Part shown: positions 1 to 10,538 of the stretch, piece after piece
Numbering within the stretch: position 1 is the stretch's first letter
Layout of the letters: each line of letters opens with the position of its first letter
Assembly: GCA_022376925.1 (NCBI GenBank)
Contig: JAIOJX010000004.1
Coordinates: forward strand, 3,100,001-3,164,000
Reading direction: 5' to 3'
Source: Tragulus kanchil
Taxonomy: Eukaryota; Chordata; Mammalia; Artiodactyla; Tragulidae
Length of the DNA stretch: 64,000 nt
Program-made: the position numbers and the translations under genes
Notes under the pieces: model-generated
What the model saw: the letters and a program-made list of their open reading frames with translations, nothing else
Told to the model about the DNA's origin: nothing
The model's database searches: none

Positions 1-168
1 TTTGTTGCAGCATGTGAGACCTTTGATCTTCATCGCAGTATGCAGGATCTTCAGGTGCAGCATGCAAACTCTTAGTTGTGGCACATGGGAGCTGACATGC
101 ATCCTGACCAGGGATTGAATCCTGCTTTGGGAGCATGGAGTCTTAGCCACACTGGACCACCAGAGATG
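1..168 (-). repeat. tRNA-Glu-derived SINE (CHR-type), 5' end cut by window edge
   Basis: The sequence reads as the reverse complement of a cetartiodactyl tRNA-derived SINE: a 'gttgcagcatgtg' body, then 'gaccagggattgaat' (the complement of the RNA polymerase III B box), ending in 'ctggaccaccag', the complement of the SINE head. The 3' tail lies before base 1. Assignment to the CHR group is from memory of the family consensus. Confidence 0.75.
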
Positions 169-297
169 TCTCTTTGTGTTCTTATTTTAATCTTCAAACA
201 ACACTGTGAACACTTGTTTCCTACTTATAGACAGGAAGCAAGCTCAGAAGGAGATGTCTTCTCACCCAGGCCTGCCTGACCGCCAAACCTACTAGCC

Positions 298-607
298 TGT
301 CCCCCTGTTATGGAGTAAACGGCATCCCTCCCACAATTCATGTCTTGAAACCCTCAACCTCAGTGTGACTGTTTTTTCAGATAAGGCCTTTAAGGAAGTA
401 ATGAGGTTAAATGAGGTCGTAAAGGTGGGCCCTCATACAATAGGATTGCCGTTGTTATCAGAAGATCAAGAGACACCAGAGAGCTCTCTGCACCCCCAAA
501 GAAAAGGCTTTGTGAAGACCCTGTGAAGAGGCTGGCATCTGTAAGCCAAGGGGAGAGGATTCACCAAAACTGATCCTGAGGCCACCCTGCTTTTAGACTT
601 TTAGCCT
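298..607 (+). repeat. MaLR-like LTR fragment (MLT1/MST type, tentative)
   Basis: The order of motifs matches old mammalian ERVL-MaLR solo LTRs: 'acaattcatgtcttgaaa', 'gtgtgactg', 'aggttaaatgaggtc', 'gggccctcat', 'agagacaccagagagc', then a stretch like 'gaggctggcatctg'. It is highly diverged and non-coding. The subfamily is not certain, and an unrelated LTR class with a similar layout is possible. Confidence 0.5.
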
Positions 608-1094
608 CTCGAACTAGGAGAAAGTGAAGCTACCCAGAAGCCCTAGCTGAACAATCCATTCTAATAATATGCTAAGGCCCCAGGGCCATAGCCAGTGTCC
701 TGCCAGCCTTTCTGTAGGAAGCTTGGCCCTCAAGCATCTGCTTGGCGGGGACCTCCTGGGGTAGGCACTATGGAGGTGCCCATTCTGCAGACAGAGAGAC
801 TGAGATCGCCCCCAAAGTCTCCTTCTCAGCAAGTGGGGCTGCCGCTGCGGACCTCCAGCCTCCTCTTCCACAGCCGTGCCGTGACTCTCTGGATGTTGCC
901 CCAAAGACAAGGAAGGTTGAGGCGCTTCTCTCCCCCAGGCCCTGGTGTCAGGATCAACCGCAGGGATTCTCAGGAGGTCGGATTCCGTGTCAGAGCCTCT
1001 GGGAGCTTTTTAAAAAGTACACCCTCTGGTCTCCAGAGACCTCTGAGAATTCAGGCAGGGCCCCTGATGGGGCGTGTATCTGGACAGCGTGACT

Positions 1095-1740
1095 CTCCAG
1101 AGTGTGGCTCGTGGGGGTGGCTGGGCTGGGGTGGGGCAGGCAGGTCCTGAAGGGGCTGAGAGGGGCGCTGGGATGGGGACCCACTGTGGTGCAGCCCTGC
1201 TCTGCGGTGGTCCTGGTGTGCTCAGGGAGGAGATTGTACGACTTGGGGAAGGTGCCAGTGGGAGCTGGAGCCAGATCGGGCGGGCTGCGCAGCGTGTCCG
1301 TGTGAAGGCCTCTGGGGGGCCTGCTCTGGTAGCCCCGGGGCCCTTGGATACGCGGGCACAGGCGATGCTGCCTGTTGGGGGCGAGTGTGCTTTAGCAGCT
1401 CTGGCAGTGGAGGCCTTCGGTGTGAGCTGGTCGGGCTGGCGACGTGTGGCCGCGAGGGCGTTCCTCGGGGCCGTGGTTGTGACGCGCTGCTGGTGGCTCA
1501 GGGTGTGATGGTGTCTGTGTCCTGCGGCCTATCCTGGGGTGTGGGATTTGTGCTAATGATAGATCTGTACAGTGTCTGGGGTCACAGGGTCGGCTGCGGG
1601 TCTGCTGTGGTGTTCTCTGTAACTGCTGAGGGACGGAGGCGGCGGCCTCGTGGCCAGATTGGGTGCGCCAGTGCCTGTGATGGGCGGACAGGCAGTTCAG
1701 GTTTGGTACAACATTTCCTAAAGGAAATAAACCTGAAGGT
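1095..1740. other. G-rich, strand-asymmetric block, no gene recognised
   Basis: The plus strand is strongly enriched in G over C, with many runs of three to five G, for example around 1111-1180 and 1310-1385. CpGs are also locally frequent at 1275-1480. The open frames here have no recognisable domain and look like by-products of the composition. The block resumes after the BovB insertion at 2010-2210 with similar 'gtgtctggggct' and 'ctggtggtgg' phrases, so it may be a decayed minisatellite or one end of a CpG island. Confidence 0.4.
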
Positions 1741-2008
1741 TCACTGAAAGGACTGATGCTGAACTGAAGTTCCAATATTTTGGCCACCAGATGCAAAGAA
1801 CACATTCACTGGGAAAAAAACCCCGGATGCTGGGAAAGGTCGAGGGCAGGAGGAGAAGGGGGCGACGGTGGACGAGACGGTTGGTTGGCATCACTGACAC
1901 GATGGGCATGAGTCTGAGCAGGCTCCGGGAGGTGGTGAGGGCCAGGGAGGCCTGGCGTGCTGCAGGCCATGGGGTCGCCAAGAGTCGGGCACGACTGAGG
2001 GACGGAAC
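1741..2008 (+). mobile_element. BovB (RTE) LINE 3' end
   Basis: Plus-strand sequence encodes the typical C-terminal end of the BovB reverse transcriptase ORF. Readable blocks are 'QRTHSLGKKPRMLGKVEG', 'RRLVGITDTMGMSLSRLRE' and 'REAWRAAGHGVAKSRARL'. Nucleotide landmarks are 'ggactgatgctgaa' near the start and 'gtcgggcacgactgag' at the end. It is 5' truncated, as most BovB copies are, so it is not an active element. It sits inside the G-rich block. BovB is a hallmark of ruminants, where it is thought to have arrived horizontally. Confidence 0.9.
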
Positions 2009-2009
2009 A

Positions 2010-2210
2010 GCAGTGTGTCAGCGTAGCGTGATGGTGTTGGAGTCGAAGGTTTGGGCCCCGGCTCTGGTGGTGGTTTCTCCTGCTGCTGGTGTCTGGGGCT
2101 CTGGTGGTGGCCAGGCTGATGCTTTTCCTCTAGCCCTTCTTGGTGTTTACAGTCTGTGATGGCATTTGGGGGACAGGGTTGGCTGTGGTGGTGGCTCATG
2201 CCAACCTCTA
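2010..2210. other. Continuation of the G/T-rich block
   Basis: Plus strand rich in G and T ('ggctctggtggtgg', 'tgtctggggctctggtgg'). It resembles the sequence on the far side of the BovB copy: 'acagtgtctggggtcacagg' at about 1570 compares with 'acagtctgtgatggcatttg' at about 2149. No gene or known repeat was recognised. Confidence 0.35.
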
Positions 2211-2723
2211 CGCCTTTTATTAATCAAAACAGCCTCCAGAGAAAATTCAACAGTGCCCCCCAAAGCTAAACTGGGGCAGCCCTGTGCACCCTTGTATTCT
2301 ATGGGCAGGGATGCTGCGTTTTGTGGGGCAGGGTGCGCTGGTGCATGAATGAACCTGACCTTGACCTTTCTCAGCCATTGCTACCCACAGGAGGGAAGAC
2401 ACCTCTGTTCCTTCTCTGTCAGGTGGGTGGGGTGGTGTGAGGGGCCTCGGCTCAGAGGTTGAGTCTCAGCCTGACCCCCTCCTGGACCCCTCCCACCAGG
2501 GGCAGCCCCACCTCTGCCCTGTCAGGAGCCACTCTCTTGAAATGACCACCGAACTCCTACTCACCCTTTGAAGCCTAACTCCTCTTCCAGGACACCTTCT
2601 GTGACTGACTTCCTGTCTTCCATCTGCTCCAACCCTGATTGATTTCTGCCCTTTGGGGATTCTGTCAGCCCTCGCTATGGGGACCACTCACTCTCAACTT
2701 AGCATTTTGTCGCCCTTAGGACT
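2211..2723. other. Unannotated single-copy stretch
   Basis: I see no repeat family, conserved motif or convincing exon here. The sequence is of ordinary composition and somewhat C/T-rich at 2460-2700. Confidence 0.4.
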
Positions 2724-2881
2724 TCCTTTTTTTTTTTTTTTTTAAAATATTTATTTATTTAGTTGAGCTGCCCTGGGTCTCAGCTGAGGCATGTAGGATC
2801 TAGTTCCCTGACCAAGGATCACACCTAGGCTCCCTGCGTTGAGTTCTCAGAGTCTTGGCTCCTGGACCACAGGGAAGTCCT
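2724..2881 (-). repeat. tRNA-Glu-derived SINE (CHR-type)
   Basis: A poly-T run and 'aaaatatttatttattt' form the reverse-complemented A-rich tail. The body follows ('tgccctgggtctcagc', 'tagttccctgaccaaggatc'), then 'ctggaccacagggaagtcc', the complement of the 'ggacttccctggtggtcc' head. It is a short member of the family. Confidence 0.85.
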
Positions 2882-3514
2882 TCCTTTCTTCTTAATAAAC
2901 ATTATTGAGGGCCCACCATTTGCCAGCTCTGGGCAAGCAGATGACTAAGACAGTGTCCTTGCCTTTGTGGGGGAGACACATTCCTCAACTGCCCACCTCT
3001 GTGGAATTACACCCTGGGAGGGTACTATGAAGCTCACAGATTTGGTGGCCAGAGGTTCGAGCCCGGGAGGTGGACTGAGGTTGGGGAGGGGGAGGTGGAC
3101 AGAAGCAAAGCAGTCATGAACTTCTGAAGGAAGACACCCAGCTGCCTGGCTTGAAGGTGGCTCTTGGCCTGGGTGACTGTGAACGGGTCCCAGCTCGATC
3201 TGTCCCTAAGATCCCATCCGGCCCTGCAAGGGCCCCACTAACACCTGCGTGCTCCATCAGCCAGAGAGGGGTTGTCCACAGGGGTGCCTCAGAGCCATTC
3301 TAGCACCAGTTAGGGGAGCAAGTGAGGCCCTCGTCCTGGGTCCCCCTTTCAGCTCTAACTTGAATGCCCTTTGGGCAGAGGCCAGGATGGTATGGCATCT
3401 GAGCCCTAGCGGGAAGCCTGGGGTTGGCACCTCACAGCATCTGTGAAGCAGAGAGCCTGTGGAAGCCCCCTGTACCCTTCTGATGAGAGGGGCCCCTAGG
3501 GCTGCCTACTGACT

Positions 3515-3655
3515 GAGTATACTGGTCCCCTTGTTCCTCACCTGCGAAATGGAACTGAACATACCACATGTCCCGAGGGCTGTGGAAGTTTACAAGTAAA
3601 GCAGCTAGCTGTGGGCCTGGTGTTCAGTAAGGACTCCATAGAGATTTGCTACCAC
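3515..3655 (+). repeat. MIR SINE 3' part (second copy 4615-4755)
   Basis: MIR core/3' landmarks: 'ttgttcctcacctgcgaaatgg' (compare the 'cctcatctgtaaaatgg' of MIR), then 'ttcagtaaggactccataga', corresponding to the 'agtaagcgctcaataaa' end. The second copy is due to duplication 1. Confidence 0.6.
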
Positions 3656-4199
3656 TCTGACCTTTCTGGGGTTGGTCCCATGATGACCGGCCTGACCCCA
3701 GGTGTCACATCTGAGTGTTGAGAACGGGTTGGGGTGGTTTCTCAGACTCCCAGCTTTGACATTTGTTTATTCATTCGGCAGGCAGTCTGTACCCCGTGTG
3801 AGCCAAGTGCTTTTGGAAGTGCCAGGTGTTCAGTGGTGAGCACGGCTAGGTCTCCCACCATGTGTGATCCTATTGCTGGGCAGGCTCCCCAACCTTCTGC
3901 CTCTGCCCTGCCCCTGACTGTTCCCCTTGTGGCTCAGCCCAGATGGCCTGAAAGGAAGATGGCTGAGATGGCTTAGGACCTACTCAAGGAAGTCACGGAG
4001 ATGAGGTTGCTGGTTTGGCAGCTGAGGGCCCTTTTGCCTCGGGATTGAGTTCTGCCTCGAGATCTGAGTCCTGTGGGAAACTGCCTCACAGTGCAGGTTC
4101 CAGGCACCATGCCCAGGTCTTTGCTTGGGTCTGGGGTTGGGATTTGGCCCCATGCTTGGGTGGCTCTGATGCTGCTGGCCCAGAGTCTGGCATTTGGAG

Positions 4200-4345
4200 G
4201 CCATGAACCCTCATTGAACAGAGAGGAAACTGAGGCCCAGGGTGGGGCAGGGACTTGGTCAAGCCTCACAGTGGTTGAGTAGCAGAGCAGAGGCCTCAGT
4301 CCGAGACTCTGGACTCTGAGTCCAGTGTGCCTCTTGTACAGCATG
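4200..4345 (-). repeat. MIR SINE (also 5300-5445 and partly 6470-6552)
   Basis: The reverse-complement MIR signature is clear: 'cagagaggaaactgaggc', 'gacttggtcaagcctcaca', 'gagtagcagagcagagg', 'gactctggactctgagtcc'. It appears three times only because duplications 1 and 2 overlap in this segment. Confidence 0.8.
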
Positions 4346-5364
4346 GCCTTTGAGGGTGGTGACTCCACCCCAGCATTTCCCGGGGTCTAGGCGGGCTCAT
4401 CTGAGACGCAGGCCATGGCCCACTGAGTGACATGCTCCTCCATCCGACCCAGGAAGCTGCGGCTGGTGCTGGAGGCGATCAGGCAGGAGCAGATGGCTGG
4501 AACTGTCTCCACAACCTCACATGGACTGACCCCCGCTGTCCTTTCTGGTGGGGTGTGTTCACGGACAGCTGAGGGTGTGGAATTACGTAAGGGCCCTAGG
4601 GCTGCCTACTGACTGAGTATACTGGTCCCCTTGTTCCTCACCTGCGAAATGGAACTGAACATACCACATGTCCCGAGGGCTGTGGAAGTTTACAAGTAAA
4701 GCAGCTAGCTGTGGGCCTGGTGTTCAGTAAGGACTCCATAGAGATTTGCTACCACTCTGACCTTTCTGGGGTTGGTCCCATGATGACCGGCCTGACCCCA
4801 GGTGTCACATCTGAGTGTTGAGAACGGGTTGGGGTGGTTTCTCAGACTCCCAGCTTTGACATTTGTTTATTCATTCGGCAGGCAGTCTGTACCCCGTGTG
4901 AGCCAAGTGCTTTTGGAAGTGCCAGGTGTTCAGTGGTGAGCACGGCTAGGTCTCCCACCATGTGTGATCCTATTGCTGGGCAGGCTCCCCAACCTTCTGC
5001 CTCTGCCCTGCCCCTGACTGTTCCCCTTGTGGCTCAGCCCAGATGGCCTGAAAGGAAGATGGCTGAGATGGCTTAGGACCTACTCAAGGAAGTCACGGAG
5101 ATGAGGTTGCTGGTTTGGCAGCTGAGGGCCCTTTTGCCTCGGGATTGAGTTCTGCCTCGAGATCTGAGTCCTGTGGGAAACTGCCTCACAGTGCAGGTTC
5201 CAGGCACCATGCCCAGGTCTTTGCTTGGGTCTGGGGTTGGGATTTGGCCCCATGCTTGGGTGGCTCTGATGCTGCTGGCCCAGAGTCTGGCATTTGGAGG
5301 CCATGAACCCTCATTGAACAGAGAGGAAACTGAGGCCCAGGGTGGGGCAGGGACTTGGTCAAGC

Positions 5365-7565
5365 CTCACAGTGGTTGAGTAGCAGAGCAGAGGCCTCAGT
5401 CCGAGACTCTGGACTCTGAGTCCAGTGTGCCTCTTGTACAGCATGGCCTTTGAGGGTGGTGACTCCACCCCAGCATTTCCCGGGGTCTAGGCGGGCTCAT
5501 CTGAGACGCAGGCCATGGCCCACTGAGTGACATGCTCCTCCATCCGACCCAGGAAGCTGCGGCTGGTGCTGGAGGCGATCAGGCAGGAGCAGATGGCTGG
5601 AACTGTCTCCACAACCTCACATGGACTGACCCCCGCTGTCCTTTCTGGTGGGGTGTGTTCACGGACAGCTGAGGGGTGTGTGAAGGGTGTGTAGGGGTGA
5701 GGTAGGGCAGGTCCCTGCTTTGGACGCCACAATAGCTTCTTACAGCTTCACATGATTGACCTCTGACCCCTTTTCAGTTTCACTGTAGAAGCCCTAACTG
5801 CAGCCCCACGGAGGCGGAGCCAGTGGAGAATGCACTTTTGTGGACTCCTAGCAGTAATGAGAGGGAAGATGGGCCCCTTCCCAAGTTCTCGTCCCCATTA
5901 TCATCAGTGGCATCATATCCCTGGACAGTTCGCTGGTCCTATGAGCCTTCAGTTCCCTTTCCTTCCAAGGGGTTCAGTCCCTTCTGCCCTGCCCACTGCC
6001 CAGGACACTTGGAGGGAGGATGCAGTAGAGTGAGGCTTTCTGAAAGGAAGAGGGGTCATGACTGAGATGGCACAGGAACGGTGACACGCCCGTGGTGGGC
6101 AGAACTGACCAGTCACCACACTTTGCCCGTGAACCTGGACAGGCCTCGGCATCCTCTGCAGAACAGTGCTTCAGACAGTCCTCCTAATCCGTTGGAGCTG
6201 GCATTTGAGATAAACATGCTCTAAGAGATCTCTCTAGAAAGGGATGCTGGTCCTGCAGCTGGGCATGTTTTTCCTCGAAGGCTTCAACTAGGGATACCCA
6301 GCCCTCTTCCTCTGTCTTTGCATGGGAGCTAAGAAGTCCTCTAGGTCTCTCTGGCTCATCTGCTCTGCTTCTAAACCCCCTTCTTCCATTTCCCTCTTCC
6401 CTCTGTACCTCCCTCCCCAGGTGTAACTGAAGGGAACTGGCATTAGGCACACTGGACACTAGGAATAGACTCACAGTGGGTGAGTAGCAGAGGAGAGGCC
6501 TCAGTCCGAGACTCTGGACTCTGAGTCCAGTGTGCCCCTTGTACAGCATGGCCTTTGAGGGTGGTGACTCCACCCCAGCATTTCCCGGGGTCTAGGCGGG
6601 CTCATCTGAGACGCAGGCCATGGCCCACTGAGTGACATGCTCCTCCATCCGACCCAGGAAGCTGCGGCTGGTGCTGGAGGCGATCAGGCAGGAGCAGATG
6701 GCTGGAACTGTCTCCACAACCTCACATGGACTGACCCCCGCTGTCCTTTCTGGTGGGGTGTGTTCACGGACAGCTGAGGGGTGTGTGAAGGGTGTGTAGG
6801 GGTGAGGTAGGGCAGGTCCCTGCTTTGGACGCCACAATAGCTTCTTACAGCTTCACATGATTGACCTCTGACCCCTTTTCAGTTTCACTGTAGAAGCCCT
6901 AACTGCAGCCCCACGGAGGCGGAGCCAGTGGAGAATGCACTTTTGTGGACTCCTAGCAGTAATGAGAGGGAAGATGGGCCCCTTCCCAAGTTCTCGTCCC
7001 CATTATCATCAGTGGCATCATATCCCTGGACAGTTCGCTGGTCCTATGAGCCTTCAGTTCCCTTTCCTTCCAAGGGGTTCAGTCCCTTCTGCCCTGCCCA
7101 CTGCCCAGGACACTTGGAGGGAGGATGCAGTAGAGTGAGGCTTTCTGAAAGGAAGAGGGGTCATGACTGAGATGGCACAGGAACGGTGACACGCCCGTGG
7201 TGGGCAGAACTGACCAGTCACCACACTTTGCCCGTGAACCTGGACAGGCCTCGGCATCCTCTGCAGAACAGTGCTTCAGACAGTCCTCCTAATCCGTTGG
7301 AGCTGGCATTTGAGATAAACATGCTCTAAGAGATCTCTCTAGAAAGGGATGCTGGTCCTGCAGCTGGGCATGTTTTTCCTCGAAGGCTTCAACTAGGGAT
7401 ACCCAGCCCTCTTCCTCTGTCTTTGCATGGGAGCTAAGAAGTCCTCTAGGTCTCTCTGGCTCATCTGCTCTGCTTCTAAACCCCCTTCTTCCATTTCCCT
7501 CTTCCCTCTGTACCTCCCTCCCCAGGTGTAACTGAAGGGAACTGTGGCATTAGGCACACTGGACA
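5365..7565. repeat. Direct duplication 2
   Basis: Copy A 5365-6458 and copy B 6470-7565, offset 1,105. They are joined by about 11 unmatched bases at 6459-6469 ('ctaggaataga'). The start of B is eroded: 'gtgggtgagtagcagaggag' against 'gtggttgagtagcagagcag'. The end of A lacks 'tg' relative to B ('ggaactggcat' against 'ggaactgtggcat'). The first 310 bases are also in duplication 1, so they occur three times (4265-4575, 5365-5675, 6470-6780). Confidence 0.97.
5676..6458. other. Unannotated stretch inside duplication 2
   Basis: No repeat family or exon recognised. There is a pyrimidine-rich run near 6360-6415. The same sequence returns at 6781-7565. Confidence 0.4.
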
Positions 7566-10224
7566 GTCTATAAGGAAAGTAAATCAGGTGAGACAGAAAT
7601 CAATGAGCTCTTGTAATTTCCCCTCTCTGGCCTCCTCTTAACACGCTTCCAACACAACCAAGCTGCCTGAGGCCAACATTGCCCCCTAGTGGTTGGCATT
7701 GAGAAAGCACTGACTGCCCAGGCCTCTTTCCTGCCAAGCCAGGACCTCACCCCTCATTGTTTTCAGCATCTTTATTCAAGGATGTTTCCTCTGGACCCCT
7801 TCTGCCCTCTGTTCTGACTCGAACAGATATCCTAGAAAAAACAGCAGAGTGTAGGTGATGAAGACGTTGAAAGAACCAGTGCCTCAGGACTGGGGAGAGC
7901 TGAACCACAGCTGCATTCTCATTGCAGGCTTATTGTGTGACTGCGGGAACATTCCTTTTCCTCTGGGGGCATTGGTTTCCCCATCTACGCTTTGGAAAGT
8001 TTGTCCCTAAAGGGGTACCTGAAACTTTTTAGGCTGACTCACTTTCATTGTTCAGGATGTATAGCTTTCTAGGCCCCTGAGTCAAATCCTTGTGCCAACC
8101 TGGAACTCCCAAATGCCCCTGACGGTGGTTCCCACGTGGCTGGTGTTCACCAATGAAGGGGTCTTGAGATCATGGGTGAGGTGGTGGCTGGCCTGGGGAG
8201 ACATGAGCAGGCTGTTTGTACCAGCTGCAATTGAACAGCAGTGAATTCATCCAGGACCCTGGGAGTGACCCACCCAGAGGCCAACACTGTAGAGTCACAG
8301 GAGACTGTGGCCTCAGCAGTTAGACCTGAGTTCATGGCCCTGCTTGGCCGCTGGCTGCCTCTGAGGCTTCAGACAGGTTTGAACAGGACCGTGTGTGGTT
8401 CTCAGGGGAGGAGGGAGACAGCCCAGTAGCCTTTTCCCTTTGCCAGTGGACAGGGCGAGGCTCTCCAGGCTACTTGTACTCGGCACACACGTCCGCACGC
8501 ACTCACACTCTTGTGCTCCTGCCTCGTGCCTGTCCCCCAGTCCCAGGCCTCCCCTCCGCCCAGCTTTCCCGTGCCAGGGACCACCGTGTCCTGGTGTGTG
8601 GCACTTTTTAGTTGACTGTCTTCCTCACTTCGCAGATGCAGAGACCAAGGCAGATTCAGCTCAGGCAGCAGGTCTAGGGCTGGACTCAGTGTGGATGCAT
8701 TCTTGCTGTTGTCACGATTGCCGCTGCAGTTGTGTGGTCTGGTTTATCTACACGTGTGGGCCAGGGCTTGGGAGCAATTTTCTCAATCATCCGTCTCTCA
8801 CACGTCGTCTGCCCACTTCACAGATGTGTAAACTTCTGAGCAAAGTTCTGAAGGGCAGGCCAAGACCGCCCAGGTTGGCACAGCCAGGATCTAAGGCCGT
8901 TCTTTGTCTCCAGGGCCTGTTTCCCTCACCCTCAAACTCTGCCATCTCCTTCCAGAAGCCCACCTCTCTGGGGCTGTTGCCAGCCCTGCTCAGTAGTGAG
9001 GACTGGTCAGAGATGTGCCCACAGCTGGGATTGGGAGGGGGCTCGGTGGGCTCAGTGCCAGGGAATGTGTTGGGAAATTCAGCTGCCCTCCCACGCTGGG
9101 AGGGAAGAGTTAAGTGTCTGCCTTGTCCCTCACGGATCACGGAGGCCTCACTCCTTTTACAGCCTGGGCCTCCTCCGGAAACTGCCCCTCCCCCTGCATC
9201 CCAGCTTCTTGCCTTCTTTGGTCCTCTCTCCCCTTGAGGGCCGCACCGCCCTGTCCTCCTCCCAGAGCTCTGGCTCCCCAGGAGAGGAGCCCTTGGGAGG
9301 AGGGATTCAAAACTCTCTTGTGAAAGCACGCACAAGAGTGTCCAGCTGCTCGCGTGCATGGATCAGCGTCACCTGGGTGTCTGTGGATGCTGGTGCATAT
9401 TCTAGGGTGTGGTGTGAGGGAGGCAGCCCCCAGATCCCGGGTGGGGAGGAGGCCCACATTCCCAGAGAGAAGACTTCAGTCTGTCCCCCAGCCTCAGCCT
9501 GCATCTCGACCTGGGAGGTCAGGGTGGGAAGAGGTCTGTGAGGCTTCCTGACCCCGCTTGAACCTTCAGTGGCCAGCGAGACCCCGGATGTGCTTGTGGG
9601 GAGAAGAGGCTCAGAGCAGAGCTCCCTGGCTCTCTGGGTCCCGAGCACGGCCAGGCTATCTGGTCGATCCCACCCACCGTCTCGTGCCTGCAGGCCCCGC
9701 CGTCCCCCCAGGCAGCCTGTGTTTGCGCTCGCAGGGTCCTGGAGCCCTCGTGGTCTCCCAGGGCTGCCTGTGACCATCTTTGGGCAGCTCGGGTTGTCAC
9801 AGGCGCTTCCCAGGGTGGACGAGCTGTCGTTTCAGCTCCTGCCCTGGCTCAGCCTCATGGAACCCCCACAGAGGGAAGCTCACTCCTCCTGCCGTCACAG
9901 CCCCTCATCCCGCCTCCTCCTGGGCTCGCTCGCAAGACCCCAGGCCTCCCATCCAGCATCTGCAGCTGGCCGGCTGTGCCAGGGGCATCTGAGGCAAGAA
10001 CGGGCATTTGGCTTCTTTGGTAGTAAAAAGCAAAGCATGACTGGCTGTGCGACCTCAGAACTGCCTCCAAATTTCCAGAATTCCATGGGAAGAGATTATC
10101 CAGAAGGTTCTAGGAAACATCTCTCGGGAGATAACCTGTGTTCACTGCATTTGACAAGGAGTTTTCTTGCAGACCAGTCTTTTGGGGAGTAAGTGCCCAA
10201 AAAATCATTTACAAGGTCCAGATT
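7566..10224. other. Single-copy stretch with weak MIR traces
   Basis: A MIR-like segment (plus) lies at about 7890-8010 ('gtgtgactgcgggaac', 'ggtttccccatctacg'). MIR-like minus traces occur at about 8635-8690 and 8820-8930 ('cttcacagatgtgtaaac', 'gttggcacagccagg'). The longest frame (8395-9237, plus) has no recognisable domain, and both strands are open over much of 8.4-10.2 kb because the DNA is GC-rich. I do not call a gene. Confidence 0.45.
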
Positions 10225-10538
10225 TTTAATTGAAAACAATATTTATTTATTTATGACTGTGCTGGGTCTTCATTGCTTCACACAGGCTTTCTCTAGCTGT
10301 GGCGAGTCGGGTCCACTCCTCGTTGCTGCGTGAGGGCTTCTCAGTGCAGTGACTTCTCTTGTTGCAGAGCACTGGTGCTGGTCCAGCAGGCTTCCGCAGT
10401 TGTAGCACAGGGACTCAGTAATGGTGGTGATAGGCTTAGTCACCCTGAGACCTGTGGGATCTTCCCAGACGGGGGTTTAAACCCGTGTCTCCTGCCTTGG
10501 CAGGTGGATTCTTAACCACTGGACCACTGGGAAGTCTC
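10225..10538 (-). repeat. tRNA-Glu-derived SINE (CHR-type), near full length
   Basis: Starts with an A-rich tail in reverse ('tatttatttatttatgac'), then 'gctgggtcttcattgct', 'ggctttctctagctgtgg', 'cttctcttgttgcagagcac', 'gtgggatcttcccaga', and ends 'ggaccactgggaagtct'. Its right half recurs at 11471-11643 through duplication 3. Confidence 0.9.

Larger units (their letters stand above)
3494..5675. repeat. Direct duplication 1 (about 1.1 kb unit)
   Basis: Copy A 3494-4575 and copy B 4594-5675 are essentially identical over about 1,082 bases with a constant offset of 1,100. The unit begins at 'ccctagggctgcctact' and ends at 'acggacagctgaggg'. About 18 bases of unmatched sequence (4576-4593) separate the copies. 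Both contain the same MIR pieces. Read as an unmerged assembly overlap; a true tandem duplication is the alternative. Confidence 0.97.

Noticed and set aside
3734..5468. Pairs of identical small frames (here and at 18 other sites) as a tandem gene family
   Set aside because: The copies are identical because the DNA is duplicated in direct tandem units. Synonymous and non-synonymous differences are absent apart from indels near the joins.
8395..9237. 280-codon plus-strand frame as a possible gene
   Set aside because: GC-rich DNA with overlapping frames open on both strands, no recognisable domain, no plausible splice or promoter context.
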